Source: Mycolicibacterium brumae
GTDB taxonomy: Bacteria > Actinomycetota > Actinomycetes > Mycobacteriales > Mycobacteriaceae
Reading direction: 5' to 3'
DNA length: 64,000 bases
Assembly: GCF_025215495.1 (NCBI RefSeq)
Contig: NZ_CP104302.1
Location: 3,658,001 to 3,722,000 of the forward strand
The stretch's first letter is position 1. Each line of letters begins with the position of its first letter. Positions 1 through 8,770 of the stretch are shown here, one piece after another. The notes under the pieces were generated by a model. That model saw nothing but the letters and a program-made list of their open reading frames with translations. It was not told where the DNA came from and did not search any database. A program made the translations under genes and the position numbers.

Positions 1-465
1 GCCTACCCGCAATTCGTCGCCCGCCGGGAACGGCACGAGAAGCAGGTCGGCAAACCGCTGGCCGGCGCGTACGCGCTGTGGCAGACGATGCGCAACGAGC
101 CGCCGGTGCGGATCCGCTACGACGACAAGACCGTCGAGACGTCGCTGTTCTTCATCGGCAATTCGATCTACCTGCCGTCGGGCTTCGCCCCGTCGGTGCG
201 CTCCCGGATGGACGACGGTCTGATCGACGTCCGGATGCTGGAGGTCGGTCAGCCGTGGGCGCGGTTCCGCATCTTCGGCGCGCTGGTCCTGGGCCGGCTG
301 ACCCGCAGCAAGCTGTACCACGAGTTGCAGGTGCCGGAATTCTCCTTCGCCGCGGTCGACGGGCCCACCCCGGTCGCGCACGACGGCGAGGTGGGGGCCG
401 CGCTGCCGGAGGCGACGTTCACGTCGCTGTATCGGGCGCTGCCGGTGTACCGCTGGCTGAGCTGA
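1..465 (+). CDS. Diacylglycerol kinase-family lipid kinase, C-terminal part
   Basis: The frame is open from the first base, so the N-terminal catalytic part lies outside the window; 154 residues are visible. The segment FFIGNSIYLP followed by MDDGLIDVRML, and the closing beta-rich part with the phrase AHDGEV, resemble the C-terminal beta-sandwich of the DagK/YegS lipid kinase family, which phosphorylates diacylglycerol or a related lipid with ATP at the membrane. It runs into a convergent PAP2 phosphatase gene and the two 3' ends overlap by about 47 bases. A lipid kinase facing a lipid phosphatase fits opposing steps in phosphatidate metabolism, but this is inference. Family placement rests on the C-terminal half only. 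Confidence 0.6.
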   Translation, partial: AYPQFVARRERHEKQVGKPLAGAYALWQTMRNEPPVRIRYDDKTVETSLFFIGNSIYLPSGFAPSVRSRMDDGLIDVRMLEVGQPWARFRIFGALVLGRLTRSKLYHELQVPEFSFAAVDGPTPVAHDGEVGAALPEATFTSLYRALPVYRWLS

Positions 466-1102
466 CCGGCCCACCGCGGGCGCCCCGCGGCGGGCACAAC
501 CACAGGCACAGCGCCAGGTAGAGGTAGCCGAGCGCCCACCCGGCCAGCACATCGGAGGGGTGGTGCACGTTGAGCACCACCCGGCCCAGGCCGATCGCGA
601 CGACCAGGCCGATGCCCAGCCACACCACCGTGTTGCGCCACCGCGGCGGCACGTAGCGCCCGTACACGATCAGCAGGGCGAACACGATCACCAGCAAACC
701 CAGGGCGTGCCCTGACGGGAACGACGTGTTGTGCGCGGACACCATCTGGGTGACCGGCCGGGGCCGGTCGCCCAGGGCCTTCGCCCCCTCGGTGACCAGC
801 CCGCTGAGCTCCACGCTGAGCACCAGGAACCACGCCGTGGAAAAGTTGCGCCGCGCCAGCTCCCGGACGATGAGCACCAGCGCCAGCACGCGCAATGCCG
901 TCGGCGAGAAGACGATGCAGAACACATCCCAGCCGGTCACCCACCACGGGCGACTGTCGGCGACCCGGACGAACAGGTTCAGCGCGGCGTCATCGGCCCG
1001 GTTCAGCCACTCCCAGTCCTGCGTCCAGCCGAGCCACAGCACGGCGTAGAGCACGGCGGCGGCCAGCAGCGAACCGGCGGTGAGAAGTCTGCGGCGAGTC
1101 AC
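419..1102 (-). CDS. PAP2-family membrane phosphatase
   Basis: A 227-residue polytopic membrane protein with the three PAP2 phosphatase signatures in order: KALGDRPRP (KX6RP, near residue 109), PSGH (near residue 129) and [12 protein letters not shown] (the SRX5HX3D motif with G in place of S, near residue 180). The second and third motifs carry the catalytic histidines of this family, which removes phosphate from lipid phosphates, often polyprenyl or phosphatidate. About five or six hydrophobic segments are visible. The GTG start overlaps the stop of tam as GTGA, so the two are translationally coupled on the minus strand. The substrate cannot be told from sequence. The G-for-S change is the only irregularity seen. 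Confidence 0.85.
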   Translation of the reverse strand: MTRRRLLTAGSLLAAAVLYAVLWLGWTQDWEWLNRADDAALNLFVRVADSRPWWVTGWDVFCIVFSPTALRVLALVLIVRELARRNFSTAWFLVLSVELSGLVTEGAKALGDRPRPVTQMVSAHNTSFPSGHALGLLVIVFALLIVYGRYVPPRWRNTVVWLGIGLVVAIGLGRVVLNVHHPSDVLAGWALGYLYLALCLWLCPPRGARGGPVSSASGTPAAPDTAT

Positions 1103-1866
1103 TCGCTCACCTGTGCCACCACGAACACCCGGCGGAACGGGAAGAACGTCGTCCCGTCCGGCCGCGCGGGGTACGCCTCGGCGAGCAGCGGGATGATCGC
1201 CCGGCGGAACTCCGCCCAGGCGTCTTCCGGCAGCCGGGCCCGCACATCGGTCAGCGCGGTGCCGGAGATCCAGTCCAGCACCGGAGTCTCGCCGCGCAGC
1301 TCATGGATGTAGGTGGTCTCCCAGGCGTCGGCGACGCAGCCCGCGTCGGTGAGCGCGGCGGCGTAACCGGCCGGGGTGTCCACGACCTCACCGGTGCGGA
1401 ACGCCATATCGCGCAGCGCGTCGGCGAACTCGGGGTAGCCGGCGACGGTGCGCACGGCCCGGTGCGACGGCGCGTCGAAGTTGCCTGGCACCTGCATCGC
1501 GAGCCAGGATCCGGGCGCGAGTTCGCCGGCCCACCGGGTCAGCAGCTCGGTGTGGCCGGGGATCCACTGCAGCACCGCGTTGGCCAGCACGACATCGGTG
1601 TCCGGCGCGGGACGCCACTGCGCGACGTCGCCGAGCTGGGCGTCGACGCCGCGCTCGCGGGCGGCGGCCACCATCTCCGGGGAGCTGTCGATCGCCTCGA
1701 TGGCGGCGTCGGGCCAGCGTCTCGGCAACGCCGCCGTCAGGTTCCCCGGGCCGCAGCCCAGGTCGACGACGCGCCGGGGTTCGGTGGCGCCGACGCGCGC
1801 GAGCAGGTCGAAGAACGGCCGACCGCGCTGGTCGGCGAAGGCCAGATAGCTGTCCGGATTCCACAT
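1099..1866 (-). CDS. tam: Trans-aconitate methyltransferase Tam
   Basis: A 255-residue SAM-dependent methyltransferase. The SAM-binding motif [13 protein letters not shown] lies near residue 34, followed by [11 protein letters not shown] (motif II, acidic end of beta 2) and a QWIPGH segment. It closely follows the Tam/Rv0294 pattern, including the opening [13 protein letters not shown]. Tam methylates trans-aconitate, a spontaneous isomer of cis-aconitate that inhibits aconitase, and acts in the cytoplasm. The ATG at 1866 was chosen because homologues begin with MW(N/D)PD; an ATG three codons upstream is in frame. Its place next to an Rv0293c-like gene and ESX-3 matches the M. tuberculosis order Rv0292-Rv0294. 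Confidence 0.88.
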   Translation of the reverse strand: MWNPDSYLAFADQRGRPFFDLLARVGATEPRRVVDLGCGPGNLTAALPRRWPDAAIEAIDSSPEMVAAARERGVDAQLGDVAQWRPAPDTDVVLANAVLQWIPGHTELLTRWAGELAPGSWLAMQVPGNFDAPSHRAVRTVAGYPEFADALRDMAFRTGEVVDTPAGYAAALTDAGCVADAWETTYIHELRGETPVLDWISGTALTDVRARLPEDAWAEFRRAIIPLLAEAYPARPDGTTFFPFRRVFVVAQVSE

Positions 1867-1932
1867 GGCATCCATCGTCCCCGACGAGGGAAGGGTGCGG
1901 CGGTGTTCCCTCGGCCAGGCGCCTCCCGGCGA

Positions 1933-1938
1933 TAGCAT
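1933..1938 (+). promoter_or_regulatory. Candidate -10 box for a leaderless transcript
   Basis: TAGCAT fits the mycobacterial TANNNT -10 pattern and ends nine bases before the GTG start at 1947. A transcript would therefore begin at or next to the start codon. No ribosome binding site is visible upstream of that GTG, which agrees with leaderless expression. No clear -35 was found. Confidence 0.4.
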
Positions 1939-1946
1939 CGGGAACC

Positions 1947-3149
1947 GTGGCCGCCGAGCACGCCGTCGAAGATCCGCTGGAACCGCCGCTGCCGATGCCG
2001 GACGTGGCCGGCGGGGAGGCGACCGCCCGCGGGTTGCCCCGCCGGCAGGACCTGACGCTGCGACAGCGCGCGGTGGTGGACGCCTCCGCGGTGGCCGATC
2101 TGGGCCTTCGGACGGCGATCGCCTCGCTGGTCGGCGCGGCGATGCTGCCACCGGTGTTCGGCGCGCTGCTGGGCCGCGGGGAGCTCGCCGCGGAACGGCG
2201 CCGGCTGGAGTTCTTCGCCGAGGTGGCCGCCGCGGGTGACGCGGACCGGTCCTTCCCCGCCCCCGACGAGCCGCCGCGGGTCAGCGTGCGACCGGCCGCG
2301 CCGCTGGCCGAGTGGGTGGCGCACGGGCGGGTGGAGCAGATCCGGTTCGCCAGTGGCTTCCGGCCGCTGAACCCGGAGATGCGTTCGCTGTGGAGCGGGT
2401 TCGGGCGCAATAACACCGTCGCGGCGCAGCACTGGCGGCACAACGACGGGCCCCGGCCGACGCTGTGCGTCATCCACGGATTCCTGGGTTCGCCGTACCT
2501 GCTCAACGGCCTGTTCTTCTCGCTGCCGTGGTTCTTCCGTTCCGGGTACGACATCGTGCTCTACACCCTGCCGTTCCACGGGTCCCGCGCGGAGAAGGGT
2601 TCCCCGTTCAGCGGCTACGGGGTGTTCGCCAACGGCCTGTCCGGGTTCGCCGAGACGATGGGCCAGGCGGTCTTCGACTTCCGCTCGCTGCTGGACTACC
2701 TGGAGCACACCGGGGTGGACCGGGTGGCGCTGACCGGAATGTCGCTGGGCGGCTACACCTCGGCGCTGATCGCCAGCGCCGACCACCGGTTGCAGGCGGT
2801 GATCCCGAACGTCCCGGTGGTCGCGCCGGAACGGCTGCTGGACACCTGGTTTCCGGCGAATCGGCTGGTGTCCTTCGGGCGACTGGCCAACGGCATCAGC
2901 CGGGAGGCCGCCGACGCCGCCGCGGCGTTCCACTCACCGCTGAACTACCGACCGCAGCCGGCCAAGGATCGCCGGCTGATCATCACCGGGCTCGGCGACC
3001 GGCTGGCGCCGCCGGAGCACGCCGAGGAGCTGTGGCGGCACTGGGACCGCTGCGCGCTGCACTGGTTCCCCGGCAACCACGTCCTGCACGTCAGCCAGCC
3101 GGACTACCTGCGCCGGATGACCCGGTTCCTCGGCCCGGTGATGTTCTAG
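1947..3149 (+). CDS. Alpha/beta hydrolase-like protein, Rv0293c family
   Basis: A 400-residue protein with an alpha/beta hydrolase core in the C-terminal two thirds. [10 protein letters not shown] (oxyanion-hole strand, near residue 173) is followed by the nucleophile elbow GMSLGG (near residue 266), GLGDRLAPP (likely the acid, near residue 349) and GNHVLH (likely the catalytic His, near residue 374). The N-terminal 150 residues are helical and family-specific. It is the expected neighbour of eccE3 and tam, as Rv0293c is in M. tuberculosis, so synteny supports the assignment. The substrate is unknown and no signal peptide is evident. The GTG start was taken because a -10 box lies just upstream and the family length is about 400 residues. 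Confidence 0.85.
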   Translation: MAAEHAVEDPLEPPLPMPDVAGGEATARGLPRRQDLTLRQRAVVDASAVADLGLRTAIASLVGAAMLPPVFGALLGRGELAAERRRLEFFAEVAAAGDADRSFPAPDEPPRVSVRPAAPLAEWVAHGRVEQIRFASGFRPLNPEMRSLWSGFGRNNTVAAQHWRHNDGPRPTLCVIHGFLGSPYLLNGLFFSLPWFFRSGYDIVLYTLPFHGSRAEKGSPFSGYGVFANGLSGFAETMGQAVFDFRSLLDYLEHTGVDRVALTGMSLGGYTSALIASADHRLQAVIPNVPVVAPERLLDTWFPANRLVSFGRLANGISREAADAAAAFHSPLNYRPQPAKDRRLIITGLGDRLAPPEHAEELWRHWDRCALHWFPGNHVLHVSQPDYLRRMTRFLGPVMF

Positions 3150-3163
3150 CGAGCTCCTTCGAC

Positions 3164-3345
3164 GCGCCGAGCGTGCGCACAGGTCCGCATTCCGCGCCGA
3201 GCGTGCGCACGGGTCCGCATTTCCCCAGGACGCAGCGAACCTACGCGCACCCTCGCGGCCCAAAACGGACTTACGCGCACCCTCGCGCGAAAATACGGAC
3301 CTACGCGCACCCTCGCGGCCCAAAACGGACCTACGCGCACCTTCG
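3164..3345. repeat. 30-bp tandem repeat array between convergent genes
   Basis: Two unit types sit in one array with a 30-base period. Type A begins gcgccgagcgtgcgcac and occurs at 3164-3193 and 3194-3223. Type B begins ctacgcgcaccctcgcg and occurs at 3241-3270, 3271-3300 and 3301-3330, with a partial copy at 3331-3345. Type B units are near identical; the 3271 copy varies in its second half. The array fills the 222-base gap between the 3' ends of the hydrolase gene and eccE3. There are no unique spacers between units and no cas genes, so it is not a CRISPR. Confidence 0.85.
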
Positions 3346-3371
3346 GCGCTGAAACCGTCCCCGGCCAGGTG

Positions 3372-4346
3372 TTAGACGCGGGCCGGCTCGTCGTCGCTGG
3401 CCGGCCAGGACAGCTCGCCGAGCAGCCCGGCCGAGCCGGACCGGCCGAGCAGTCGCTCGGTCGACATCGGGTGCAGCGCGTCCAGCGCGGCGCGTTGGCG
3501 GCCCCGCACCGCGGTCAGCCCGGCCAGCGGGCCGGCCGGATCCGGCTTGTCCTCGGAGCGGATCGCCGCGCCCACGGCCAGGCCGTCGGCGCTGATCTCG
3601 GCGACGGTCCAGATCTCCGGGGAGTCCAGTGCCCACAGTTCGGCCAGCACGTCGGACAGTTCGTCGTCGACCTTGACCGCGTAGCCGCTGACGAAGCCGC
3701 TGGAGCCGTCGGTGACGGTGCGCCAGCCCTCCTTGGCCTGCGGGCCCAGCAGTTCGGGCACATCCAGTCCGCCGGTGACCATGACGGCGTCCCAGCCGAG
3801 TTCGCGGAGGTGGTCGGCGAGCCGGCGGGCTGCGGCCTCGGCGGTGCGGCGCAGCGGCAGGTTCGACGAACGCGCCCGCAGCGCGGCGAGATTCGGTCCG
3901 GCGGCCATAGTCAGGCTGACGAAGGTGCTGCGCCGGGCCGGGGTGTCGCGGCTGGCGATCCGCACCGACTCGCACTGCACGCCGTAGCGGTCCAGGTAGT
4001 CGGCGATCAAGGTCAGCGGCAATTCCTGGGCCTCTTCGTCGTCGTCGGCGCGCACCTGCAGCACCGCGGTGGTGCGGGCTTCGGTCGGCGCGTGGTCGAT
4101 CACCTCGTGGGCCCCCTCACCGCCACGGCGGGTCACCATGCCCAACCGGCGGGCGGCCATGGTGGTCAGGTGCTCACCCCGCCACCACGGCAGCAGCACC
4201 AGTGCGACGGCGATCGCGACGCCGAGCACCCAGCGCTGGGTGAGGGTGTGCCACGGGTAGGCCATCGCGGCGGGCGCCGCGAACAGCGCAACCAGGCTGA
4301 TCCGGGCTGTTCCCGGCCAGACCATGGTGGGTCGGCGCATGCTCAC
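3372..4346 (-). CDS. eccE3: ESX-3 membrane component EccE3
   Basis: A 324-residue protein with two N-terminal membrane segments (about residues 14-30 and 38-54) and a long cytoplasmic C-terminal domain, the EccE layout; the M. tuberculosis protein is about 331 residues. EccE lies at the periphery of the type VII membrane complex, stabilises it and binds MycP. It is the last gene of the locus and its GTG start overlaps the mycP3 stop as GTGA. An in-frame ATG two codons later is an alternative start. The 3' end faces a 30-bp repeat array. Identity rests on the opening membrane region, the size and the ESX-3 gene order. Confidence 0.92.
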   Translation of the reverse strand: MSMRRPTMVWPGTARISLVALFAAPAAMAYPWHTLTQRWVLGVAIAVALVLLPWWRGEHLTTMAARRLGMVTRRGGEGAHEVIDHAPTEARTTAVLQVRADDDEEAQELPLTLIADYLDRYGVQCESVRIASRDTPARRSTFVSLTMAAGPNLAALRARSSNLPLRRTAEAAARRLADHLRELGWDAVMVTGGLDVPELLGPQAKEGWRTVTDGSSGFVSGYAVKVDDELSDVLAELWALDSPEIWTVAEISADGLAVGAAIRSEDKPDPAGPLAGLTAVRGRQRAALDALHPMSTERLLGRSGSAGLLGELSWPASDDEPARV

Positions 4347-5743
4347 GAGACGGATTCCTCTCCATTGGCGCCCGTGCGACGGCGGGCGATGAAACCGGCG
4401 GCGATGACCGCGCAGGCCAGCAGCCCGGTGACCGCGAAGGCGATATTGCGCGGGGTGTGGTTCGGCGCCGGCTCGGGGACCGGCGCGGCGATGTTCTCGG
4501 TCTGCGGGCCGCGCGCGGCGGTCGGCAGTTCCCAGGTCAGGGCAGCGACCGGGTCGACGGTTCCGGCGCCGACGAGGTTCGACGGGTCCCGTGCGCCATT
4601 GTGCGCGGTGGCGGTGAGCCGTTCGATGACCTGTTTGGCGTTCAGATCCGGGAAACGGCTGCGGACCAGCGCGGCGATTCCGGACACGTAGGCGGTGGCG
4701 TAGCTGGTGCCGGACAGCGCGGTCAGCTTGCCCTTGTCATTGGGCGTGCCGTCGGCCAGCCCGCCGTCGGGGGCGTTGGACACCGACACGATGGATTCAC
4801 CGGGCGCGGCGATGCCCACCCACGGTCCGGCCATGCTGAACGACGACGGGGATCCGTCGAGCGCCAGCGATCCGACGCTGAGCACATAGGGCTGCCACCA
4901 GGACGGCACGGACACCGCGCTGACCCCGGACCAGTCCCGCGGGTCGTTGCGATTCGCCAGTCCGCCAAGGGGATTGGACTCGCACTGGCCGATCATTCCG
5001 GTTCCGGAGCTGACGCCGTTGGTGTTGCCCGCGGCAGCGACGATCACCACGTCGCGGTCCTCGGCGGCGTACCGCAGCGCCGCGCCCAGCGCGGACTGGT
5101 CGAAGGTGTTGTCGGCCGGCAGGCAGGTGGTGACAGAAATGTTCATCACCTGGGCGCCGGAGTCGGCGGCCCGCACGATGGACTGGGCCAGCGACGCGAT
5201 GTCGGCGCGGGCGCGTTCGGCGGCCGGGTCGCCGCCGTTGTCGGTCGGGGTGAACCGGGCCGAGGTCTGGCGGATGGACACCAGGGTGGCCTCCGGCGCG
5301 ACCCCGGAGAAGCCGCCGGGAGCGGGCTGGCCGGCGATGATTCCGGCGACCAGGGTGCCGTGGCCGTCGCAGTCGGTCAGGCCGTCGCCGGAGCCCAGGA
5401 AGTCCCCGCCGCCGTCGACGTCGGGCAGCAGCGGACCCGGTTGCACGCCGGTGTCGATGACCGCCACCTTCTGGCCCTGTCCGCGGGAGAACTCCCACGC
5501 GCCGGTGAGGTTCAGCGCCTGCTGCGACGGGGAGACCGGGGTGGCGCTGTCGCCGCCCAGCAGTCCGGTGGTGACGCACTCGCCGCGCTGCGACATCGGC
5601 ACGCCGCCGGTGCTGCCCGACGGCGGCGACGCGTCGGCGTCCACCGTCGGCGGGGTGATGGCCCCGGCCGGCGGGGCGGTCGCGGCGAGCACGCCGACCA
5701 CGGCGCACACCGCCGCGGCCGGGCGAAGCACGCGGTCAATCAT
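4343..5743 (-). CDS. mycP3: Mycosin-3, ESX-3 subtilisin-like membrane protease
   Basis: A 466-residue secreted, membrane-anchored serine protease. A signal peptide (residues 1-28, ending PPAGA) is followed by the subtilase triad: Asp in VAVIDTGV (near residue 91), His in DGHGTLVAG (near residue 121) and Ser in LSGTSYATA (near residue 342), with the oxyanion Asn in AAAGNTNG. A C-terminal transmembrane helix near residue 440 ends in a short basic tail. Mycosins are needed for type VII secretion complex stability and face the periplasm. The ATG at 5743 overlaps the eccD3 stop as ATGA; a longer upstream reading lacks a signal peptide start and was not used. Confidence 0.95.
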   Translation of the reverse strand: MIDRVLRPAAAVCAVVGVLAATAPPAGAITPPTVDADASPPSGSTGGVPMSQRGECVTTGLLGGDSATPVSPSQQALNLTGAWEFSRGQGQKVAVIDTGVQPGPLLPDVDGGGDFLGSGDGLTDCDGHGTLVAGIIAGQPAPGGFSGVAPEATLVSIRQTSARFTPTDNGGDPAAERARADIASLAQSIVRAADSGAQVMNISVTTCLPADNTFDQSALGAALRYAAEDRDVVIVAAAGNTNGVSSGTGMIGQCESNPLGGLANRNDPRDWSGVSAVSVPSWWQPYVLSVGSLALDGSPSSFSMAGPWVGIAAPGESIVSVSNAPDGGLADGTPNDKGKLTALSGTSYATAYVSGIAALVRSRFPDLNAKQVIERLTATAHNGARDPSNLVGAGTVDPVAALTWELPTAARGPQTENIAAPVPEPAPNHTPRNIAFAVTGLLACAVIAAGFIARRRTGANGEESVS

Positions 5744-7173
5744 CGATTCAGCACCCAGGCGAAGATGCCGACCAGGTAGGCGACCACCGGGATGATGGAG
5801 GCGTCCAGGGCGGACGCCAGGAAACCGGTGACGCGGCGGGCCGGCAGCGAGTAGCTCTCCGGCTCGGCCAGCTTCGGGTTGGCGGCCACGACCACCCACA
5901 CCAGGGTGGCGAGCGCGAGCACGCCGAGCACCCACCGCGCCGGGACGTAGCGGCCACCGGCGACGAACGCGGCCAGCAGCGCGACGCCCAGCAGGTACGG
6001 CTGGCTCAGCAGCCACGCCTTGCAGGCGGCGGTGTCCCAGACCCGGGCGCGCAGCACCGAACCCAGCGAGATGGCGACGACCAGGTAGACCGACCAGCCG
6101 CCGGCGGCGGGCTGCCCGGTGACCGGCAGCAGCACGGCCAGCGAGCCGAGCACGCCCAGCAGCACACCGGCGGCGATGAAGCCGGTCTGGTGGGCGTCGG
6201 CGCGCCGGACCCGGCGCGGCAGGTCGGCGAGCACCGAGCGGGCCGGCGCCGACGGGATCGGGTCACCCGGGGCGGGGATGACCGGCAGCGGCAGCCGCGC
6301 CCACATCGCGGACAGGCCGGCGGCCTGCACGGTGACCAGCAGTCCGATGACGATCAGTCCGGCGCCGAGGGAGGCCAGCGTCAAGCTCGGCCACAGCGCG
6401 GACACCGCGGCGGCGACGGTCAGCCCGCCGCCGATCACGGTCGCGGCGGTGAAGAATCCGGTCCAGCGGGTGGACAGGAACACGTTGACCAGCGCCCAGG
6501 CGGTGACGCCCGCGGCGCCCAGCAGCACCTGCGGCGCCCCGAAGGATCCGGGCACGGCCAGCATGAAGGCGGCCGCGATCGGCACGACGGCGGCGATCGC
6601 GAGTTCGTCGGCCTTGCCGCGCAGCGCCAGCGCGGCGATCACGGCGACGGCGGCCAGCGCGCTGACCGCGTACAGCCCGAGGGCGTTGTCGGCGGTCAGC
6701 CGGTGCGCGACGGCGACGCCGGTGGCGGCCAGCAGCAGCACGATGGCCGCGGCGCGGGCCAGCCGGCGGATGTCGGTCAGGCCCCAGCCGCGGCGGCGGG
6801 AGGCGGAGAAGATGACCGCCGCGTCGGCGATGTCCTCCACCACGCCGGGGGCGGCCGGGCCGGTCGACACCGGGACCAGCGCGAGCAGATCGCCGTCGAC
6901 CACGCCGACGGTGTCCAGGCTGGCGTCCAGGCTGTAGGCCGCGCCGCCGATCGGCGCCAGGCTCATCCGGCGGGAGGTCTCGTCGGGCTCGGCCGCGTCC
7001 TCGCCGGACTCCGGATCGGCGGCCACCAGCCGCAGCACCGCGGGCATGATCTCCCGCAGCGGCGCCTCGGTGGGCAGCGCGATCTCCACGATCCGGCGTT
7101 CGGCCAGGATCGCGACTCGGACGATGGGCAGCACCGGCGCCGGCGACGCCGGGTTGTCCAGGGCCTGTGTCAT
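5740..7173 (-). CDS. eccD3: ESX-3 channel protein EccD3
   Basis: A 477-residue protein with a cytoplasmic ubiquitin-like domain (about residues 15-110) followed by about eleven hydrophobic helices. This is the architecture of EccD, which forms the large membrane vestibule of the type VII secretion system as a dimer per protomer. The length matches EccD3 of M. tuberculosis (about 472). The ATG start has a purine-rich AGAGAAGA stretch upstream. The gene lies 50 bases after espG3 and overlaps mycP3 by ATGA, so it belongs to the ESX-3 transcript. No catalytic motif is expected or seen. Confidence 0.94.
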   Translation of the reverse strand: MTQALDNPASPAPVLPIVRVAILAERRIVEIALPTEAPLREIMPAVLRLVAADPESGEDAAEPDETSRRMSLAPIGGAAYSLDASLDTVGVVDGDLLALVPVSTGPAAPGVVEDIADAAVIFSASRRRGWGLTDIRRLARAAAIVLLLAATGVAVAHRLTADNALGLYAVSALAAVAVIAALALRGKADELAIAAVVPIAAAFMLAVPGSFGAPQVLLGAAGVTAWALVNVFLSTRWTGFFTAATVIGGGLTVAAAVSALWPSLTLASLGAGLIVIGLLVTVQAAGLSAMWARLPLPVIPAPGDPIPSAPARSVLADLPRRVRRADAHQTGFIAAGVLLGVLGSLAVLLPVTGQPAAGGWSVYLVVAISLGSVLRARVWDTAACKAWLLSQPYLLGVALLAAFVAGGRYVPARWVLGVLALATLVWVVVAANPKLAEPESYSLPARRVTGFLASALDASIIPVVAYLVGIFAWVLNR

Positions 7174-7223
7174 GCGTGGTCTTCTCTCTGCTGGTGCTTG
7201 TTGGAGTTTTCAGGTGGTGCGGT

Positions 7224-8066
7224 CTAGACCGCGAAGTCTCGGGTCAGGCGGCTGGTTTCGAACCAGCGCCCGTTCGGCAGCGTGGCCGCCAGGTTGTCGA
7301 TCGCGCAGGCGATGGCGAACGGGGTTCCGGGGGTGAAGGTGGAGACCCATTCGCCGTCGCTGGCGCGCTGCGGGCTGACCAGGATCCGCCCCGGCGCCGC
7401 GTCGACGATGCCCAGGCCCACCTCGGAGGTGGCCTGGGTCCCGTCGCGCCGGCTGCCGGCGACGATCTCGACGTAGCTGCGCTTGCCCTCGTACACCGCG
7501 GCGACGACGTCGCGGGCCCCGCGCGGGATGCCGAGCTGGGTCAGCACCTCGACGACCGGGGAACCGCGGCGCAGTTGCTCGTCGGCGACCGCGCCCGCCC
7601 GGGCCGGCAGCACGAACTCCGGGAACCGGGCTGGCGCCTTGCCGGACAGGCCGGCGGTGACGATCGGCACCAGTCCGGACGGGTCGGTGATGTCCATCGC
7701 GGTCAGCGTGATCAGCCGGCCGCTGCGCAGGGCGACCACCACGTTCCCGTCCCGCTGGGCGACCACGCCGCGCAGCAGATCGTCGGGCTCCCCGCTGGGG
7801 CCGACGAACCGCAGTTCCAGCCATCGGTCCGGGAAGCACACCGCCGACACCCATCGCGTGACGTCGGGGTTGATCCGCCCGCTTTCCCCGATCACGTTCA
7901 GTCGGCGCAGTTGCGCGCGCTGCCGCTGCGCGAAAGCGGGTTTCTCCCCCTCGTCGCGGTAGGGCGGGGTGATGGCCAGCACCCAGGGATAGGCGCCGGC
8001 CCCCACCTCGTCGGCGATGTGCCAGGCCGCCTCAACCGTCAGTTCGACGGCGTTAGCGGTCCCCAC
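7224..8066 (-). CDS. espG3: ESX-3 PE/PPE chaperone EspG3
   Basis: A 280-residue soluble protein of the EspG family, somewhat shorter than the roughly 295-residue M. tuberculosis EspG3. EspG proteins bind the hydrophobic tip of PPE proteins in PE-PPE pairs in the cytosol and deliver them to the cognate ESX system. The opening [11 protein letters not shown] and the C-terminal [13 protein letters not shown] segment fit the family. It sits six bases after esxH, the usual ESX-3 position. By locus logic its clients would be PE5-PPE4, and possibly the PPE paralogue encoded divergently at 18.4 kb. The GTG start was chosen from spacing to esxH and family length. Confidence 0.93.
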   Translation of the reverse strand: MGTANAVELTVEAAWHIADEVGAGAYPWVLAITPPYRDEGEKPAFAQRQRAQLRRLNVIGESGRINPDVTRWVSAVCFPDRWLELRFVGPSGEPDDLLRGVVAQRDGNVVVALRSGRLITLTAMDITDPSGLVPIVTAGLSGKAPARFPEFVLPARAGAVADEQLRRGSPVVEVLTQLGIPRGARDVVAAVYEGKRSYVEIVAGSRRDGTQATSEVGLGIVDAAPGRILVSPQRASDGEWVSTFTPGTPFAIACAIDNLAATLPNGRWFETSRLTRDFAV

Positions 8067-8072
8067 GCCGAC

Positions 8073-8360
8073 TCAGCCCCACTTGGCGCCCTGCGCCTGG
8101 TCCCGCGCCAGCATCGACATGGTGTTCGTCTCGTGGGTGCCGGCCATCGCGCGGTAGGCGCGGACCAGCTCGTCCATCGCGGTGTTCCACTGGGCCTGCC
8201 AGGCCTGGTAGGTCATACCGCTGTCGCCCTGCCAGGACGCGTGCAGCGCGGCCTGCTCGGCGGCGATGTCGGCGCCGACGCCGGCCAGCGCGCCGGAGTA
8301 TCCGCTCATCTCCGACGAGGTGCCCAGCATGGCCGGGTAGTTGTACATGATGTTGCTCAT
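8073..8360 (-). CDS. esxH: WXG100 protein EsxH
   Basis: A 95-residue WXG100 protein with the SWQGDSG turn near residue 42 and a helix-turn-helix hairpin. A C-terminal helix carries MLARDQAQ, close to the YxxxD/E-type export signal region. It forms a heterodimer with EsxG and is the ESX-3 substrate tied to iron and zinc homeostasis in mycobacteria. The ATG is preceded by AGAGGA at good spacing. It lies 32 bases after esxG, so the pair is made stoichiometrically. Length and sequence match M. tuberculosis EsxH closely. Confidence 0.96.
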   Translation of the reverse strand: MSNIMYNYPAMLGTSSEMSGYSGALAGVGADIAAEQAALHASWQGDSGMTYQAWQAQWNTAMDELVRAYRAMAGTHETNTMSMLARDQAQGAKWG

Positions 8361-8392
8361 CAGGCGTGTTCCTCTCTAGGGGTTCGGGTCGG

Positions 8393-8689
8393 CTAGACGG
8401 CGGTGCCGTAGGCGCCGGCGTTGGCGGCATCCTGCGCGACGTAGGTGGCGCCGGCCTCGCCGAGGTTGGCCTGGGCCAGGTCCAGCAGCACGTTGACCTT
8501 GGTGGCGGCCTCCATGAAGCGGGCGTGCGCGGCCTGGAAGGCGGCCGAGGCCTCGCCCTGGTGGAAGGCCTGCGCCGAGACCGCGGACTGCTCGGCCGCG
8601 GAGATGGTGGACCGCATCAGGGCGGTCTTGGCGCCGAAGTTGGCCTCCGAAGCGACCAGCTGCGGGATGTGTGCGTCCAGGAAACTCAT
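8393..8689 (-). CDS. esxG: WXG100-like protein EsxG
   Basis: A 98-residue partner of EsxH. The opening MSFLDAHIPQLV and the C-terminal AGATYVAQDAANAGAY match EsxG. Like other EsxG-type proteins it lacks a strict WXG motif, having FHQGEAS at the turn. The EsxG-EsxH dimer is secreted by ESX-3. A GGAG ribosome site precedes the ATG by eight bases. A hairpin-containing 81-base gap separates it from PPE4, in contrast to the overlapping genes upstream, which suggests separate control of EsxGH output by RNA processing. Confidence 0.96.
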   Translation of the reverse strand: MSFLDAHIPQLVASEANFGAKTALMRSTISAAEQSAVSAQAFHQGEASAAFQAAHARFMEAATKVNVLLDLAQANLGEAGATYVAQDAANAGAYGTAV

Positions 8690-8753
8690 CGGGTGATCTC
8701 CAATCGTGTTGTGCGGGTTGGGTTCTGGTGACCGGGGCTATCCGGTCGGTGGC

Positions 8754-8770
8754 GCCCTCGAACCGAGGGC
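8754..8770 (-). other. RNA hairpin between PPE4 and esxG
   Basis: A perfect seven-base-pair stem (GCCCTCG / CGAGGGC) with a three-base loop abuts the PPE4 stop codon directly. A second short palindrome, ACCGG..CCGGT, follows at 8731-8746 in the same gap. Neither is followed by a U-tract. They could be a partial terminator or an mRNA-stabilising processing element ahead of esxGH. Confidence 0.5.

Noticed and set aside
3164..3345. CRISPR-like repeat array
   Set aside because: The units are contiguous with no unique spacers, two unit families are mixed, and there are no cas genes.
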